A stretch of 64,000 bases of DNA from the NCBI RefSeq assembly GCF_032452875.1, contig NC_083871.1:3757692-3821691 (forward strand). The letters run 5' to 3'. Below are positions 10,926 to 22,064 of the stretch, piece by piece (the stretch's first letter is position 1; each line of letters begins with the position of its first letter). The notes beneath the pieces are model-generated. The model was given only the letters and a program-made list of their open reading frames with translations, had not been told where the DNA came from and ran no database searches. This stretch comes from Bos javanicus. Its lineage: Eukaryota > Chordata > Mammalia > Artiodactyla > Bovidae. A program made the translations under genes and the position numbers.

Positions 10926-11384
10926 TGTCTCTGATCCAGGATTCCTGGTAGCTTCTCATGTAGAGAAAGTTCCTCAGATGTAGTGAGCTCGCTCTCCTAA
11001 ACCAAGATGTTTTACACTGTGAAAGTTACTACAGCACGGAGTATCTGTGGATTTGAAGGATGCTCAGTTTAGTTAGAAAATGCTCTTTACCAGTTTCTGA
11101 GAAGCACTGAAAAGTAAAAATTTGAAAACAGTAACAAAAATTGTGCTCAACATTTCAGAAGCAGTGAACGATGATTAAATCATGAAGAGAAAAAGACCCA
11201 GAATCTTTAAGACATTAGGACAAATAGCAAACAGAGGTCTGTTAGTGCTTGGCTGTCATCAGTAGGAAGAGAAATGGGCACCTGCAGGGATTCTGGTGAG
11301 CCTGGGCTGGCATCCCAGGATTACTTATTCACCCACCATGGACCTTTGGTCAGTACTGCAGTGCCTTGGTCAGAGGTTACTCCA
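10926..11384. other. Single-copy stretch
   Basis: No repeat or exon recognised. Confidence 0.4.
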
Positions 11385-11505
11385 GAGGTCTAGCTATTGG
11401 ATTATTATAAAGACTAAATAAGATGATGCAAGTAAGGCACAACAGATTAAATATCAAAGAATAAGTTAATTGGTGTTCAATAACTAGCTCTGTTGATGGT
11501 GAAGA
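11385..11505 (+). mobile_element. MIR-like remnant (3' part)
   Basis: TATAAAGACTAAATAAGATG, then GCAAGTAAGGCACA and GTTCAATAACTAGCTCTGTT follow the order of the MIR 3' segment (TAAATGAGATAATGCATGTA, AAGCACTTAGCACA, CTCAATAAATG). Confidence 0.5.
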
Positions 11506-12547
11506 TAGTTTTGGTGCAACCTTAGCTGTGTGTTGTGCAGAGAATGGGATCCTCAGGACTGCATACAGCATATTCCTGTGTACCCTTCACACTGAAATCC
11601 ACCACGACTGAGAAAAGCTGGTGAGGGCAGGGGGCATTGGCAAAAGAGGGGCTTGAAAGGGGAGAGTGACCCTTGGGGAGGAAGCAGTTTTAGACATAGC
11701 CCCATCATAATCATTTCTTCCTATTCTGAACAACTTCCTGGCGTGAAATAGAAAGCATTCTCCCTCCGCATTTGAATCACTCCCATGATTAATGAATCAC
11801 TCAGTGGAATCCAAAGTCTCCCGTTCAATTACCTCTCTCAAGGACACAGAGGTCAATTGCTTCTCCTTCTCCATAAATTTCCAAGTCAAACAAAGACCTT
11901 TTCTTGGAATTTAACTCAAAATATCTTCAACAAGATGAAGAGTTTCATGTACAGGCTATGACTAATGACAACAATTCATTCTGAGATCATTATACAAACA
12001 TGCCCATAGAAAATTTATCCCTTCTGTGAAGAACAACGAAGTGCCTTAGGAGAGAGGCCCCTCGAGAGCTTCGAGATTTATAGGAAAGTGAAGGAAGAAA
12101 TGGAAAAGGCTTTTTCTCTTTTGCTGCACTTGTTGATGGTTGTTCATAATATAAACACTCCTTTAACAACGTCTAATTGTGGGGCCTAGTCTCCAGCAAC
12201 TGGGTGATGGATTGATTTGGATTGTTACAGGAAACAATGATCCAGAGAGAGCTGGAATGCTTCCCTGTCGGAGAATGGATTTCTCATCCACTTGTGTAGC
12301 AAGGCTTGAACTGAAGACATGCTGTCCAGCTTAGTCACTATAATTGGGATCATTTGTAACACAGCACAGACTTGTTTCACAAATAGTTTTCTGTTCTTTC
12401 TTGACAGACTAAATAAAGAATTCTTAGTTTGGGGTTTTAGAAAAGAGTGGCATGAATTACTCAAATCTGTTAAAGGCACTGCCAGGCCACCTGTGCTTTC
12501 TTGCAACCACTTTGAGGCTTCTATTTGGCAATTGTTTGTAAGTTAGT
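11506..12547. other. Single-copy stretch
   Basis: Moderate GC in places. Open frames at 12225-12506 (minus) and 12319-12546 (plus) overlap antisense, have no recognisable domain and no splice or promoter context, so they are not called. Confidence 0.4.
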
Positions 12548-12556
12548 AATGGAACC

Positions 12557-12692
12557 CATTGGAGAAGGAAATGGCAACCCACTCCAGTGTTCTTGCCTGG
12601 AGAGTCCTGTGGACAGGGGAGCCTGGTGGGATGCCATCCATCAGGTTGCACAGAGTCAGACACAGCTGAAGTGACTTAGCAGCAGCAACAGC
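12557..12692 (+). mobile_element. BOV-A2-type SINE monomer
   Basis: A single monomer from GAGAAGGAAATGGCAACCCA to AAGTGACTTAGCAGCAGCAA. Flanking aatggaacc repeats at 12548-12556 and 12693-12701 are identical. Confidence 0.9.
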
Positions 12693-12701
12693 AATGGAAC
12701 C

Positions 12702-13448
12702 TGTTAAAGCAAGGAGGCACAATTATTCAAGGAAATGCAAATAAACATTTTGTTTGTTTGTTTTTACCTAGGAATCTATTGCTTTTTGTTACATATCTCC
12801 CCATTATCAGCCCACAGAGTATATTATCCTTGGAGAACTTTTATTTTTCTTTAACATTGTGTGTATATCTTCACTGCTAACTTCAGTTTGCATTTCTATT
12901 TATAAACCATTACCTCAAAAGAAGCCATGCTTTATGTATAGCTTTAGCATGCTTATAATTTCATTGATCAAAACATTCTATACAAACCCACAAAACAAAC
13001 TGTACAAGTTAATATTTAGATTATACAGATATCTCTGAAGAAAATTTGCAATGAGGAAACCACTCTACACTTTTAAAAATTTAAAAGTGTATTTTCTTAG
13101 AAGAAATGGAAGAGTAATTTGTATAGAGAATTTGATGTTCTCAACATTCAGCAGCATAGTTTCACCTATTTGCTGAGGACTCCGAGGGTCTGGCACCTGC
13201 ATCGCAGTTTAGCTGTCTTGCCTCTATGCCTCAGTAAACTACTCCATCTGATTATAGTGTGACTATGCTGCAAACCCCATAACAGTCTCTCATTTATCTT
13301 TAATACTCTCATCTTCTTGGTTATTCTTTTTTTTTTTTTTTAATTTTTCTTCTGTCATTGACCTTTATAATTTTCTGTAAAAATTACAACTAGAGCTACA
13401 TGTTTCTTGATTTTTTTTTAAAATTAGGATATTTATGTAGAAAAATCT
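12702..13448. other. AT-rich single-copy stretch
   Basis: Contains a short (GTTT)n run near 12752, a perfect 24-nt inverted repeat at 13067-13090 and a T-tract at 13328-13341. No gene recognised. Confidence 0.4.
13067..13090. repeat. Short perfect inverted repeat
   Basis: The 11-nt arm ACACTTTTAAA and its exact complement TTTAAAAGTGT are separated by two A residues. It could arise by chance in AT-rich DNA. Confidence 0.85.
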
Positions 13449-13592
13449 TCCTTGGGTCAGGAAGATCCTGAGAAGGGAATGGCTACCAAATCCAGTATTC
13501 TTGCCTGGGAAATCCCATGAGGAGGCTGGCGGGGTACAGCCCATGGATTGTACCACATAGAGTTGGACACGACTGAGTGACTAACATTCATG
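13449..13592 (+). mobile_element. Bov-tA SINE
   Basis: GGGTCAGGAAGATCCTGAGA, AATCCAGTATTCTTGCCTGG and GAGTTGGACACGACTGAGTG follow the family order. The tRNA head is truncated. Confidence 0.85.
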
Positions 13593-14639
13593 GAGACAGA
13601 TAAGAAAAAAAGAGCTAATCTTGAAAACAAATAAACACATAAAAAAACAACAACAAAAATCTTGTTTATCTTAGTTAAAACTGTGTATCTAAAAAAAATT
13701 CAAAATTAAAGGTGACTGCTGAACCCTTGACAAATCTCATTTAATTCTTGGTGATCTCCAGAGGACATTCCAGGGCTCCTCGGGGACACTTATAGCAGTG
13801 ATGTAAATTCATACCTTGTGGGACATTTAAGCTACTCTTCCCCCCTCCCCCCCTCCACCAGCCCCATTTCCTGAGGAAGAATTCACAGGGCCTGTTTTGG
13901 AAGCTAGGGCCATCAAACGACTCAGGTTCATTCTTAGCCCTAGCAAGAGAAACAATAACATTCAGGACTCCCCTGAACGTTCACTCTCACCCCTATCTTC
14001 CCTCACTGAGGCAGCCAGTGGAACTGGACTGTGTCAGGCTCCAAAGTCCAGTACATGGGCCACTCAGAGATCACCGTGGGTCTGAGCACAAGGAAGCTGC
14101 AATGTGGAGAAAGTGATGAGCATTCTTTGTGCCTGCCTGGGCCCCACAGGCACTGCCAAAGGAACACAAGGGGAAGTGAATTTGACTTTAGTGGAATGGA
14201 AACACTGACCACTACTGCCCCCCTTCCATGGACAGGAGGGTGGAAGGGAGCTAGAGGGGCAGGGTCTTCTCTTTAGCATCTTCTGTAGAAGTCAGATGCA
14301 TCCATGAACCAGTGCGGGAATTGTGCCCTGTCTCCTCTGCTGGCCCCCTAGCCTCACCAATGCTGTGGCTGCCTCCCATTATTAGGTAGGAAGTCAGGCA
14401 TGAGCAAGGAGGGATGGCGAAGCTGGAAAAGATTCAAGCTGATATCTAAGCCTCATCCCAGACATGCCCCAGTCCAACCCAGGGGCGTTCACAGATATTC
14501 TACAAAATAACCTCAGAGACTTTTCCAGCACCAGTGTATGCACCCTCGGTGCACAGCTGTGTCAAGTGACCTTAGGCAGCCGGGAGCCTTGAAGGGTTCA
14601 TAAGTACTCTATACATACACAGATCTGATTATAACAGAT
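13593..14639. other. Single-copy stretch, locally GC-rich
   Basis: Starts A-rich, holds a C-tract at about 13840-13856, then moderate GC through 14560. Overlapping frames at 13897-14085, 14031-14276 and 14003-14279 have no recognisable domains. It may be the 5' part of the LTR-like unit that follows, but I cannot place a boundary. Confidence 0.35.
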
Positions 14640-14890
14640 TGAATTATGGGAAAGAAATGTACAAGAGAGTCTGTTGTTATGTAACATAAAACTGTCAGTC
14701 AAAACTGTTATTCCAGTCCCACCTGGATGGATATTTAAAAACCCTGTCTTGAAAGCTCCCATACCTCATCATTCTAGCCACTGCCTCTCTTGACTTGGCC
14801 CACCTCTCCCTTCAGGTGTTCGTCCTGTTCTTTCATTAATAAATTTGTTTTTGCCATGGGTAAGACTTCAGATTCTTCTGTGTGTCTTTA
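14640..14890 (+). mobile_element. Possible LTR of an old endogenous retrovirus
   Basis: The order is promoter-like: TTGTTATGTAACATAAAACT, a TATA-like TATTTAAAAACC at about 14733, a C/T-rich stretch, then AATAAA at about 14840 followed by TTTGTTTTTGCC. TATA box and poly(A) signal about 100 bp apart fit an LTR. I see no TG...CA ends or paired copy, and no internal retroviral genes. Confidence 0.35.
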
Positions 14891-15109
14891 CCAAGACCCA
14901 TAAGGGCAGCCCATAAGGAGGGCCTCTCTGTGGCTCTTCCTCTACCCATTAACACCTGGAGCATGAGCCTGACAGTAGCCTGGTGGCCTGTTCACTTATA
15001 CAAGCTCATCTTTCATGGACCCAAACCTCTGCATCATGCAGCATCCAGGGACCAACTTGGGTCCCTCCTGCCAAAAATTAAATTATCAGCATCCCAAAAA
15101 GACCACTAA

Positions 15110-15684
15110 TTTGAGCACTACAAACCAACCCCCACTCTTTGGGAGTACAAACATAAAGCCTTGTTTTCTTTCAAATGGGCCAGAATGATCACTTTTACTT
15201 TTCATCTTCTTACTGAAGGAGCTCATCACTGGGAGCATAGTCCTGTCAGTGGCAACTCTGGGCCAACATGTTTTCTGTGAGCCTCAGCTTCAGGTGGGAG
15301 ATGCTCCCCTGGCATCACTCTTCATGACCCAGGCATCTGTAAATACAGGAGTGCCTAGTGCCTTTTAAGTCCTCACAGTCTTTCTCAGGATCTCTATTTC
15401 TGTTGCTGATCACAAACTGGAGCAGAAATTCAGAGTCATTGTGGGAAGAGGCTTGGGAGAAAACATGCAATAAAAGACCATATATTTTAACTGGTTGCTC
15501 AGGTTGATCATGACTTCAATCTAATCATTTATAGGAGATAGAAATGATTTGTGAATTAACTCAGGAGAAAACTGGAGTAAAGGGTGTCTATTGCTCCTGC
15601 AATATAATTTGCTGAGTATTTTTGCTTGAAAGACTGACCTTAAAACTGACTGTGAGGAATGGATGTGGGAGAAATCAGTCAAGG
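15110..15684. other. Single-copy stretch
   Basis: No repeat or exon recognised. Confidence 0.35.
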
Positions 15685-15840
15685 TGGTCAAAAGATACAA
15701 CTCTCAGTTATGAGGTAAATAAGTTTGGTGATATAATGGGAAACATTGGTGACTGCAATTAATACTGTGTTGCATATTTGAAAGTTGCTAAGAGAGTATA
15801 TCTTGAAAGTTCTCATTGCAAGAAAAAATTGTAGCTATGT
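15685..15840 (+). mobile_element. Old L1 3' UTR fragment
   Basis: Follows the order of the primate/artiodactyl L1M 3' region: GATACAACTCTCAGTTATGA, GGTGACTGCAATTAATACTG, TTTGAAAGTTGCTAAGAGAG, TTGAAAGTTCTCATTGCAAG. It is cut at its downstream end by a BovB insertion. Confidence 0.7.
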
Positions 15841-15852
15841 AAAGCAAAGAAA

Positions 15853-16174
15853 TCCAAACAGTCCCTCCTAAAGGAGATCAGTCCTGGGTATTCACTGGAA
15901 GGACTGATGCTAAAGCTGAAACTCCAATACTTTGGCCACCTCATGCAAAGAGTTGACTCATTGGAAAAGACCCTGATCCTGGGGAAGATTGAAGGCGGGT
16001 GGAGAAGGGGACGGCAGAGGATGCGATGGCTGGATGGCATCACCGACTCAATGCACATGAGTTTGGGTGAACTCTGGGAGTTGGTGATGGACAGGGAGGC
16101 CTGCCGTGTTGCGATTCATAGAGTTGCAAAGAGTCAGACACGACTGAGCAACTGAACTGAATTGAACTTAACTG
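15853..16174 (+). mobile_element. Short 5'-truncated BovB with perfect target duplication
   Basis: Only the last 320 bp of BovB, from the coding region for SNQS onward, ending in (GAACT)-type repeats. Identical 12-bp direct repeats aaagcaaagaaa flank it at 15841-15852 and 16175-16186. An 82-aa C-terminal frame (15907-16155) is open but is only the element's tail. Confidence 0.95.
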
Positions 16175-16186
16175 AAAGCAAAGAAA

Positions 16187-16689
16187 AAACCTGCCTCCCT
16201 TAAAGAATAGTCTCTCTGACAAAATTCCCAACTAGGAGGATGGCAAGCCCAGGCTCTGGGCTTCACAGACTCTGTCTGGGGACCACATGATTTTATCTCA
16301 ACGTTGAGTTCACTCTTGGGTCTGACAGTGGCCTGGTTTCCGTTTTCACTAGAATAGGACATCTATGCTATGTTAAACTCTATAAGCTGTCTGTGATAAT
16401 AAACAAAAGGTGAAATCTCAAAACTTTAATTAAGAAAAAGAAAGAAAAAAATAAGAACACTTATCCCCTGCAGCCCACTGCAGGTGCAGAAGTCTTTCTT
16501 GACTCAAAGAGTCTAACTAATTCCACCCCCTGTGCCACTGTCTCAATATCTGGGCTATCAAGATAACCACATAAAGGGTAAAGTTATTCAGAGAACTCAT
16601 ACTCTTTCTTGTGTGTTTCCACTCAGATATAACCTTTCAAGGGCCCCTTTTAATCTCTTATTCTTGAACAGAGCACAGGTAACATGTGT
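16187..16689. other. Single-copy stretch
   Basis: No repeat or exon recognised apart from a short A/G-rich run at 16430-16455. Confidence 0.35.
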
Positions 16690-17040
16690 TAGTTTCCCAT
16701 TAGCATGTAGCAAACAGCTCCCAAATCTATCAGCTTTAAAGCAGCAAACATTTATCTCACCCAGCATCTGAGGGTCAAGACAAGTTTTTCTGGTGGTTCT
16801 GGCTCAGTCTCTGATGGGTATTCAGTTATCTTGGTGCCTGGGGCTACAAGTCACCTGAATACTTAAACCACACAGTGGTTGCCTGGATTTCTTATAGGGC
16901 TGTGAATGTCCTTGTGGCTTATCAGTTTTCCCCCAGTGGAAGTTACCTAGGAGGAACAAATGGAAAGACACAAAGCTTCTTATGACTTAGTCTTGGACAT
17001 GACAGAGCATCAGTCCCATCAAAGTAGAGGTGAACCACTA
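16690..17040 (-). mobile_element. Probable old mammalian LTR remnant (MaLR-like)
   Basis: GTTAGTTTCCCATTAGCATG, CAGCTTTAAAGCAGCAAACA, TTTATCTCACCCAGCATCTG and GGGTCAAGACAAG resemble the widely dispersed unit with the order GTTTCCTATTGCTG, GGCTTAAAACAACA, TTTATTATCTCACAG, GGGTCAGGAGTCC. I am unsure of the family and of the strand. Confidence 0.4.
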
Positions 17041-17783
17041 AATCAAGCCAATGCTCAACAAGAAGTGAATTAAGCTCCACTTTGAAAGGGAAGTGTCACA
17101 AATAGTTTGTGTAATTAGTGTACACTTGTTTAAACCAACAGGAAACAACTCCCAGAGGAAGACAGTAGAAAGTCCAATCCAATCTTTATATACAGCTCAA
17201 AGTTCAGGAACTGTGGGTGTTATGAAGGCAACGCCATCAAGTTAAATATGGTCCAAATAATTAGACAGCAAAAAGACATGTATTAGGAAACTTCATACTC
17301 CACTCTCAACACACAATTGACAAGAGAGAAATAGGACATTGTAGAAATTCTGAAAAATATTTGTGAGTATCACTTAGAGGCTGAAGATATTGGTTGATCC
17401 TCACAGTGTCTCCACTTTTGGAAATCTCTCTAATCTTGTACTCTTTGTGATCTTTTATTCCACTTTTTGAGAGTTCTTTCTTTTCCACTTTCCTCCTTAT
17501 TCACATTTGAAAAGGGCATAAATGTATTTACCCTCATTGGGAGTTTCAAGCTTTTTCAACTCATTTGCTAATTATAGATTGTAGATCTGAGAGTCTTTGT
17601 TAGGCTCAAAATGTCACAGAATTTCTTATACAGTATTCATTATTTTTTTGAAGTTAAATTTGCTTAAAAAAAGAAAGAAAAGAAAAGTAAAAAACAACAA
17701 CATTGGACTTTCTTCTCTTTGCCTTTTCAAGAAATTTATATACTGATAAATGCAACCTTGGTTTATTTTAATTCACAACTCTT
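17041..17783. other. Single-copy stretch
   Basis: No gene recognised. An A/G-rich run (AAAGAAAGAAAAGAAAAG) lies near 17665-17700. Confidence 0.35.
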
Positions 17784-17791
17784 AAAGCCAC

Positions 17792-17981
17792 ATTAAGAAT
17801 CTGCCTGCAATGCAGGAGACCCAGGTTCAATGCTTGGCTCAGGAAGATCCCCTGGAGAAGGAAATGGCAACCCACTCCAGTATCCTTGCCTGGAGAACCC
17901 CATAGACAGAGGAGCCTGGCAGGCTACAGTCCATGGGATTGCAAGAGTTGGACAAAACTTAGCAACTAAACCACCACCATC
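17792..17981 (+). mobile_element. Bov-tA SINE
   Basis: AAGAATCTGCCTGCAATGCA, GACCCAGGTTCAATGC (B-box-like), CCAGTATCCTTGCCTGGAGA and GTTGGACAAAACTTAGCAAC. The first part of the tRNA head is absent. Target duplication aaagccac at 17784-17791 and 17982-17989. Confidence 0.95.
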
Positions 17982-17989
17982 AAAGCCAC

Positions 17990-18362
17990 TATATTAACTT
18001 GCTTTTACCCACATTCATATCCACAGGGGTGAAAGTCAATGCCTGAATCTACATTAAAAGTCATTATCAGATAAAACCTCCAGTCTCATCTTTACTGGGG
18101 GTCTGTGTTTCTCAGAAAACATTTCATATGTATGCTCCTGAAATTGTTGACCTTTTCCTTTTGTAAAGACCCTAAGTTATTATACTTTTCCTAGTTTCTT
18201 TTATAATTTCTACTTGCAAATTGAACACTCTTTGCAGAGTTTATATTTGTGTGTATGCATGTATGATACCTTGGGAAAAACAGTTGAAACCAACCAATAT
18301 TACACTATTACACATAATGTTACACTTTTAACAGCACTATTTTTTAAAATTTTTTCCACTGA
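17990..18362. other. Single-copy stretch
   Basis: Nothing recognised. Confidence 0.35.
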
Positions 18363-18372
18363 GAAGCCATCT

Positions 18373-18651
18373 TGCTGCTTCTGCTGCTGCTAAGTTCCTT
18401 CAGTTGTGTCCGACTCTGGGCAACCCCAGAGACAGCAGCCCACCAGGCTCCCCCAGCCCTGGGATTCTCCAGGCAAGAACACTGGAGTGGATTGCCAATT
18501 CCTTCTCCAATGCATAAAAGTGAAATGTGAAAGTGAAGTTGCTCAGTCATGTCCGACTCTTAGTGACTCTATGGACTGAAGCCCACCAGGCTCCTCTGTC
18601 CATGGGATTTTCCAGGCAAGACTCCTGGAGTGGGTTGCCATTGCCTTCTTC
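18373..18651 (-). mobile_element. BOV-A2 SINE with perfect target duplication
   Basis: A minus-strand dimer beginning TGCTGCTTCTGCTGCTGCTA and ending in GCCATTGCCTTCTTC. Identical 10-bp repeats gaagccatct lie at 18363-18372 and 18652-18661. A frame at 18344-18550 on the minus strand is just the SINE read through. Confidence 0.95.
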
Positions 18652-18661
18652 GAAGCCATCT

Positions 18662-18750
18662 GAGTAGATGGATATAATTCATGCTGTAAGATATTACAAG
18701 TAACATTTTTAAATTACTTAACATCTTAATGTTAAGGTATAGATATTTGG
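18662..18750. other. Spacer carrying left target site of BovB
   Basis: Unique DNA ending in atatttgg (18743-18750), which reappears at 21975-21982 after the BovB copy. Confidence 0.6.
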
Positions 18751-19125
18751 ACTGAAATCATACTCACATAAAACTTGTCAATCTAATCACACTAGGACCA
18801 CAGCCTTGTCTAACTCAATGAAACTAAGCCATGCCTGTGGGGCAACCCAAGATGGGCGGGTCATGGTGGAGAGATTTGACAAAATGTGGTCCACTGGAGA
18901 AGGGAATGGCAAACCACTTCCTTCATTATTCTTGCCTTGAGAACCCCATGAACAGTATGAAAAGGCAAAATGATAGGATACTGAAAGAGAAACTCCCCAG
19001 GTCAGTAGGTGCCCAATATGCTACTGGAGATCAGTGTAGAAATAACTCCAGAAAGAATGAAGGGATGGAGCCAAAGCAAAAAGAATACCCAGCTGTGGAT
19101 ATGACTGGGGATGGAAGCAAGGTCT

Positions 19126-19869
19126 GATGCTGTAAAGAGCAATATTGCATAGGAACCTGGAATATCAGGTCCATGAATCAAAGCAAATTGGAAGTGGTCA
19201 AACAAGAGATGGCAAGAGTGAATGTCGACATTCTAGGAATCAGCGAACTGAAATGGACTGGAATGGGTGAATTTAACTCAGATGACCATTATATCTACTA
19301 CTGTGAGCAGGAATCCCTCAGAAGAAATGGAGTGGCCATCATGGTCAACAAAAGAATCTGAAATGCAGTATTGGATGCAATCTCAAAAACGACAAAATTA
19401 TCTCTGTTCGTTTCCAAGGCAAACCATTCAATATCACAGTAAACCAAGTCTATGCCCCAACCAGTAATGCTGAAGAAGCTGAAGTTGAACTGTTCTATGA
19501 AGACCTACAAGACGTTTTAGAACTAACACCCAAAAAAGATGTCCTTTTCATTATAGGGGACTGGAATGCAAAAGTAGGAAGTCAAGTAACACCTGGAGTA
19601 ACAGGCAAATTTGGCCTTGGAATATGTAATGAAGCAGGGCAAAGACTAATAGAGTTTTACCAAGAAAGTGCACTGGTCATAACAAACACGCTCTTCCAAC
19701 AACACAAGAGAAGACTCTACACATGGACATCACCAGATGGTGAACACCAAAATCAGATTGATTATATTCTTTGCAGCCAAAATGGAGAAGCTCTATACAG
19801 TCAGCAAAAACAAGACCATGAGCTGACTGTGGCTCAAACCATGAATTCATTGCCAAATTCAGCCTTAAA
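19126..19869 (+). pseudogene. BovB endonuclease domain, broken
   Basis: APE-type endonuclease that nicks target DNA for reverse transcription. Visible motifs in order: TWNIRSMN, ISELKWTG (catalytic Glu retained), GDWNAKVG, TWTSPD and IDYILC. A stop follows VNKRI at 19359-19361 with a frame change just after, and the conserved Ser-Asp-His near the end reads SNHE (Asp to Asn) at about 19840. An upstream frame at 18831-19127 ends at a TGA that the copy at 29239 shares. Confidence 0.85.
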
Positions 19870-20718
19870 TTGAAGAAAGTAGGGAAAACCACCAGACCAT
19901 TCAGGTATGACCTAAATCAAATCCCTTATGATTATACAGTGGAAGTGAGAAATAGATTTAAGGGCCTAGATCTGATAGATAGAGTGCCTGATGAACTACG
20001 GAATGAGGTTCCTGACATTGTACAGGAGACAGAGATCAAGAGCATTCCCATGGAAAAGAAATGCAAAAAAGCAAAATGGCTGTCTGGGGAGGCCTTACAA
20101 ATAGCTGTGAAAAGAAGAGAAGTGAAAAGCAAGGGAGAAAAGGAAAGATATAAACATCTGAATGCAGAGTTCCAAAGAATAGCAAGAGGAGATAAGAAAG
20201 CCTTCTTCAGCGATCAATGCAAAGAAATAGAGGAAAACAACAGAATGGGAAAGACTGCGGATCTCTTCAAGAAAATCGGAGATACCAAAGGAACATTTCA
20301 TGCAAAGATGGGCTCGATAAAGCACAGAAATGGTATGGACCTAACAGAAGCAGAAGATATCAAGAAGAGGTGGCAAGAATACACCGAAGAACTGTACAAA
20401 AAAGATCTTCATGACCCAGATAATCACGATGGTGTGATCACTGACCTAGAGCCAGACATCCTAGAATGTGAAGCCAAGTGGGCCTTAGAAAGCATCACTA
20501 TGAACAAAGCTAGTGGAGGTGATAGAATTCCAGTTGAGCTATTCCAAATCCTGAAAGATGATGCTGTGAAAGTGCTGCACTCAATATGCCAGCAAATTTG
20601 GAAAACTCAGCAGTGGCCACAGGACTGGAAAAGGTCAGTTTTCATTCCAATCCAAAGAAAGGCAATGCCAAAGAATGCTCAAACTACCACACACTTGCAC
20701 TCATCTCACACGCTATAA
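19870..20718 (+). pseudogene. BovB linker and RT N-terminal frame
   Basis: An open 282-codon frame starting MKKVGKTTRPFRYD, continuing through the basic linker KRREVKSKGEKERYKH and the RT entry ASGGDRIPVELF with QDWKRSVFIP. It ends when the frame is lost in the segment equivalent to GNAKECSNYRTIAL. It is one piece of the single BovB ORF2 and encodes no complete enzyme. Confidence 0.85.
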
Positions 20719-21949
20719 AGTAATGCTCAAAATTCTCCAAGCCAGGCTTGAGCAATATGTGAACTATGAGCTTCCTGATGTTCAAGCTGGTTTTAGAAAA
20801 GGCAGAGGAACCAGAGATCAAATTGCCAACATCCACTGGATATTGGGAATAGCAAGAGAGTTCCAGAAAAACATCTATTTCTGCTTTTTTGACTATGCCA
20901 AAGCCTTTGACTGTGTGGATCACAATAAACTGTGGAAAATTCTGAAAGATATGGGAATACCAGACCACCTGATCTGCCTCTTGAGAAATTTGTATGCAGG
21001 TCAGGAAGCAAAAATTTGAACTGGACATGGAACAACAGACTGGTTCCAAATAGGAAAAGGAGTTTGTCAAGGCTGTATATTGTCACCTTGTTTATTTAAC
21101 TTACATGCAGAGTACATCATCAGAAACTCTGGACTGGAAGAAACACAAGCTGGAATCAAGATTGCCAGGAGAAATATCAATAACCTCAGATATGCAGATG
21201 ACACCACCCTTATGGCAGAAAGTGAAGAGGAACTAAAAAGCCTCTTGATGAAAGTGAAAGTGGAGAGTGAAAAAGTTGGCTCAAAGCTCAGCATTCAGAA
21301 AACGAAGGTCATGGCATCTCTTCCCACCACTTCATGGGAAATAGATGAGGAAACAGTAGAAACTGTGTCTGACTTTATTTTTCTGGGCTCCAAATTCAGT
21401 ACAGATGGTGACTGCAGCCATGAAATTAAAAGACGCTAACTCCTTGGAAGGAAAGTTATGACCAACCTAGATAGCACATTCAAAAGCAGAGACATTACTT
21501 TGCCAACAAAGGTTCGTCTAGTCAAGGCTATGGTTTTTCCTGTGGTCATGTATGCATGTGAGAGTTGGACTGTGAAGAAGGCTGAGCGCCGAAGAGTTGA
21601 TGCTTTTGAACTGTGGTGTTGGAGAAGATTCTTGAGAGTCCCTTGGACTGCAAGGAGATCCAACCAGTCCATTCTGAAGGAGATCAGCCCTGGGATTTCT
21701 TTGGAAGGAATGATGCTAAAGCTGAAACTCCAGTACCTTGGCCACCTCATGCGAAGAGTTGACTCATTGGAAAAGACTCTGATGCTGGGAGGGATTGGGG
21801 GCAGGAGGAGAAGGGGACAACAGAGGATGAGATGGCTGGATGGCATCACTGACTCGACGGACATGAGTCTGGGTGAACTCTGGGAGTTGGTGATGGACAG
21901 GGAGGCCTGGTGTGCTGCGATTCATGGGGTCGCAAAGAGTTGGACATGA
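20719..21949 (+). pseudogene. BovB RT palm, thumb and C-terminal domain, broken
   Basis: Continues the RT: DVQAGFRKGRGTRDQI, FFDYAKAFDCVDHNKLW and LRYADDTTLM (catalytic YADD intact, about 21188), then the C-terminal region with CESWTVKKAERRR and RRVDSLEKTLML. It is interrupted by a TGA at about 21017 and a TAA at 21437-21439 (an arginine/leucine stretch reads R then stop). Open remnants are 20675-21019, 21080-21439 and 21458-21949. Confidence 0.85.
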
Positions 21950-22064
21950 CTGAGCGACTGATCTGATCTGATAAATATTTGGTATTGTGTTAACCGTAGC
22001 ATAACGTAGTCAAAACTAATATGGTTTGGGTATCAGAAGTATTGTGCTCCTTTTAAAACCTGAT

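Larger units (their letters stand above)
18751..21974 (+). mobile_element. Near full-length BovB (RTE) LINE
   Basis: A single-orientation copy of about 3.2 kb. It begins inside the 5' UTR (ACTGAAATCATACTCACATA), runs through the APE-type endonuclease (about 19150-19860), the RT (about 20450-21450) and the C-terminal domain, and ends in a GATCTGATCTGATA tail. Flanking atatttgg (18743-18750 and 21975-21982) is the probable target duplication. Compared with the copy at 28613, about 250 bp of 5' UTR are missing. Stops and frameshifts make it non-autonomous. It is the best template here for reading the family layout. Confidence 0.95.

Noticed and set aside
19870..20718. A 282-codon open frame that could be called a host gene
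   Set aside because: It is the linker and RT start of a BovB copy, with the neighbouring endonuclease and RT parts in order and broken by stops.
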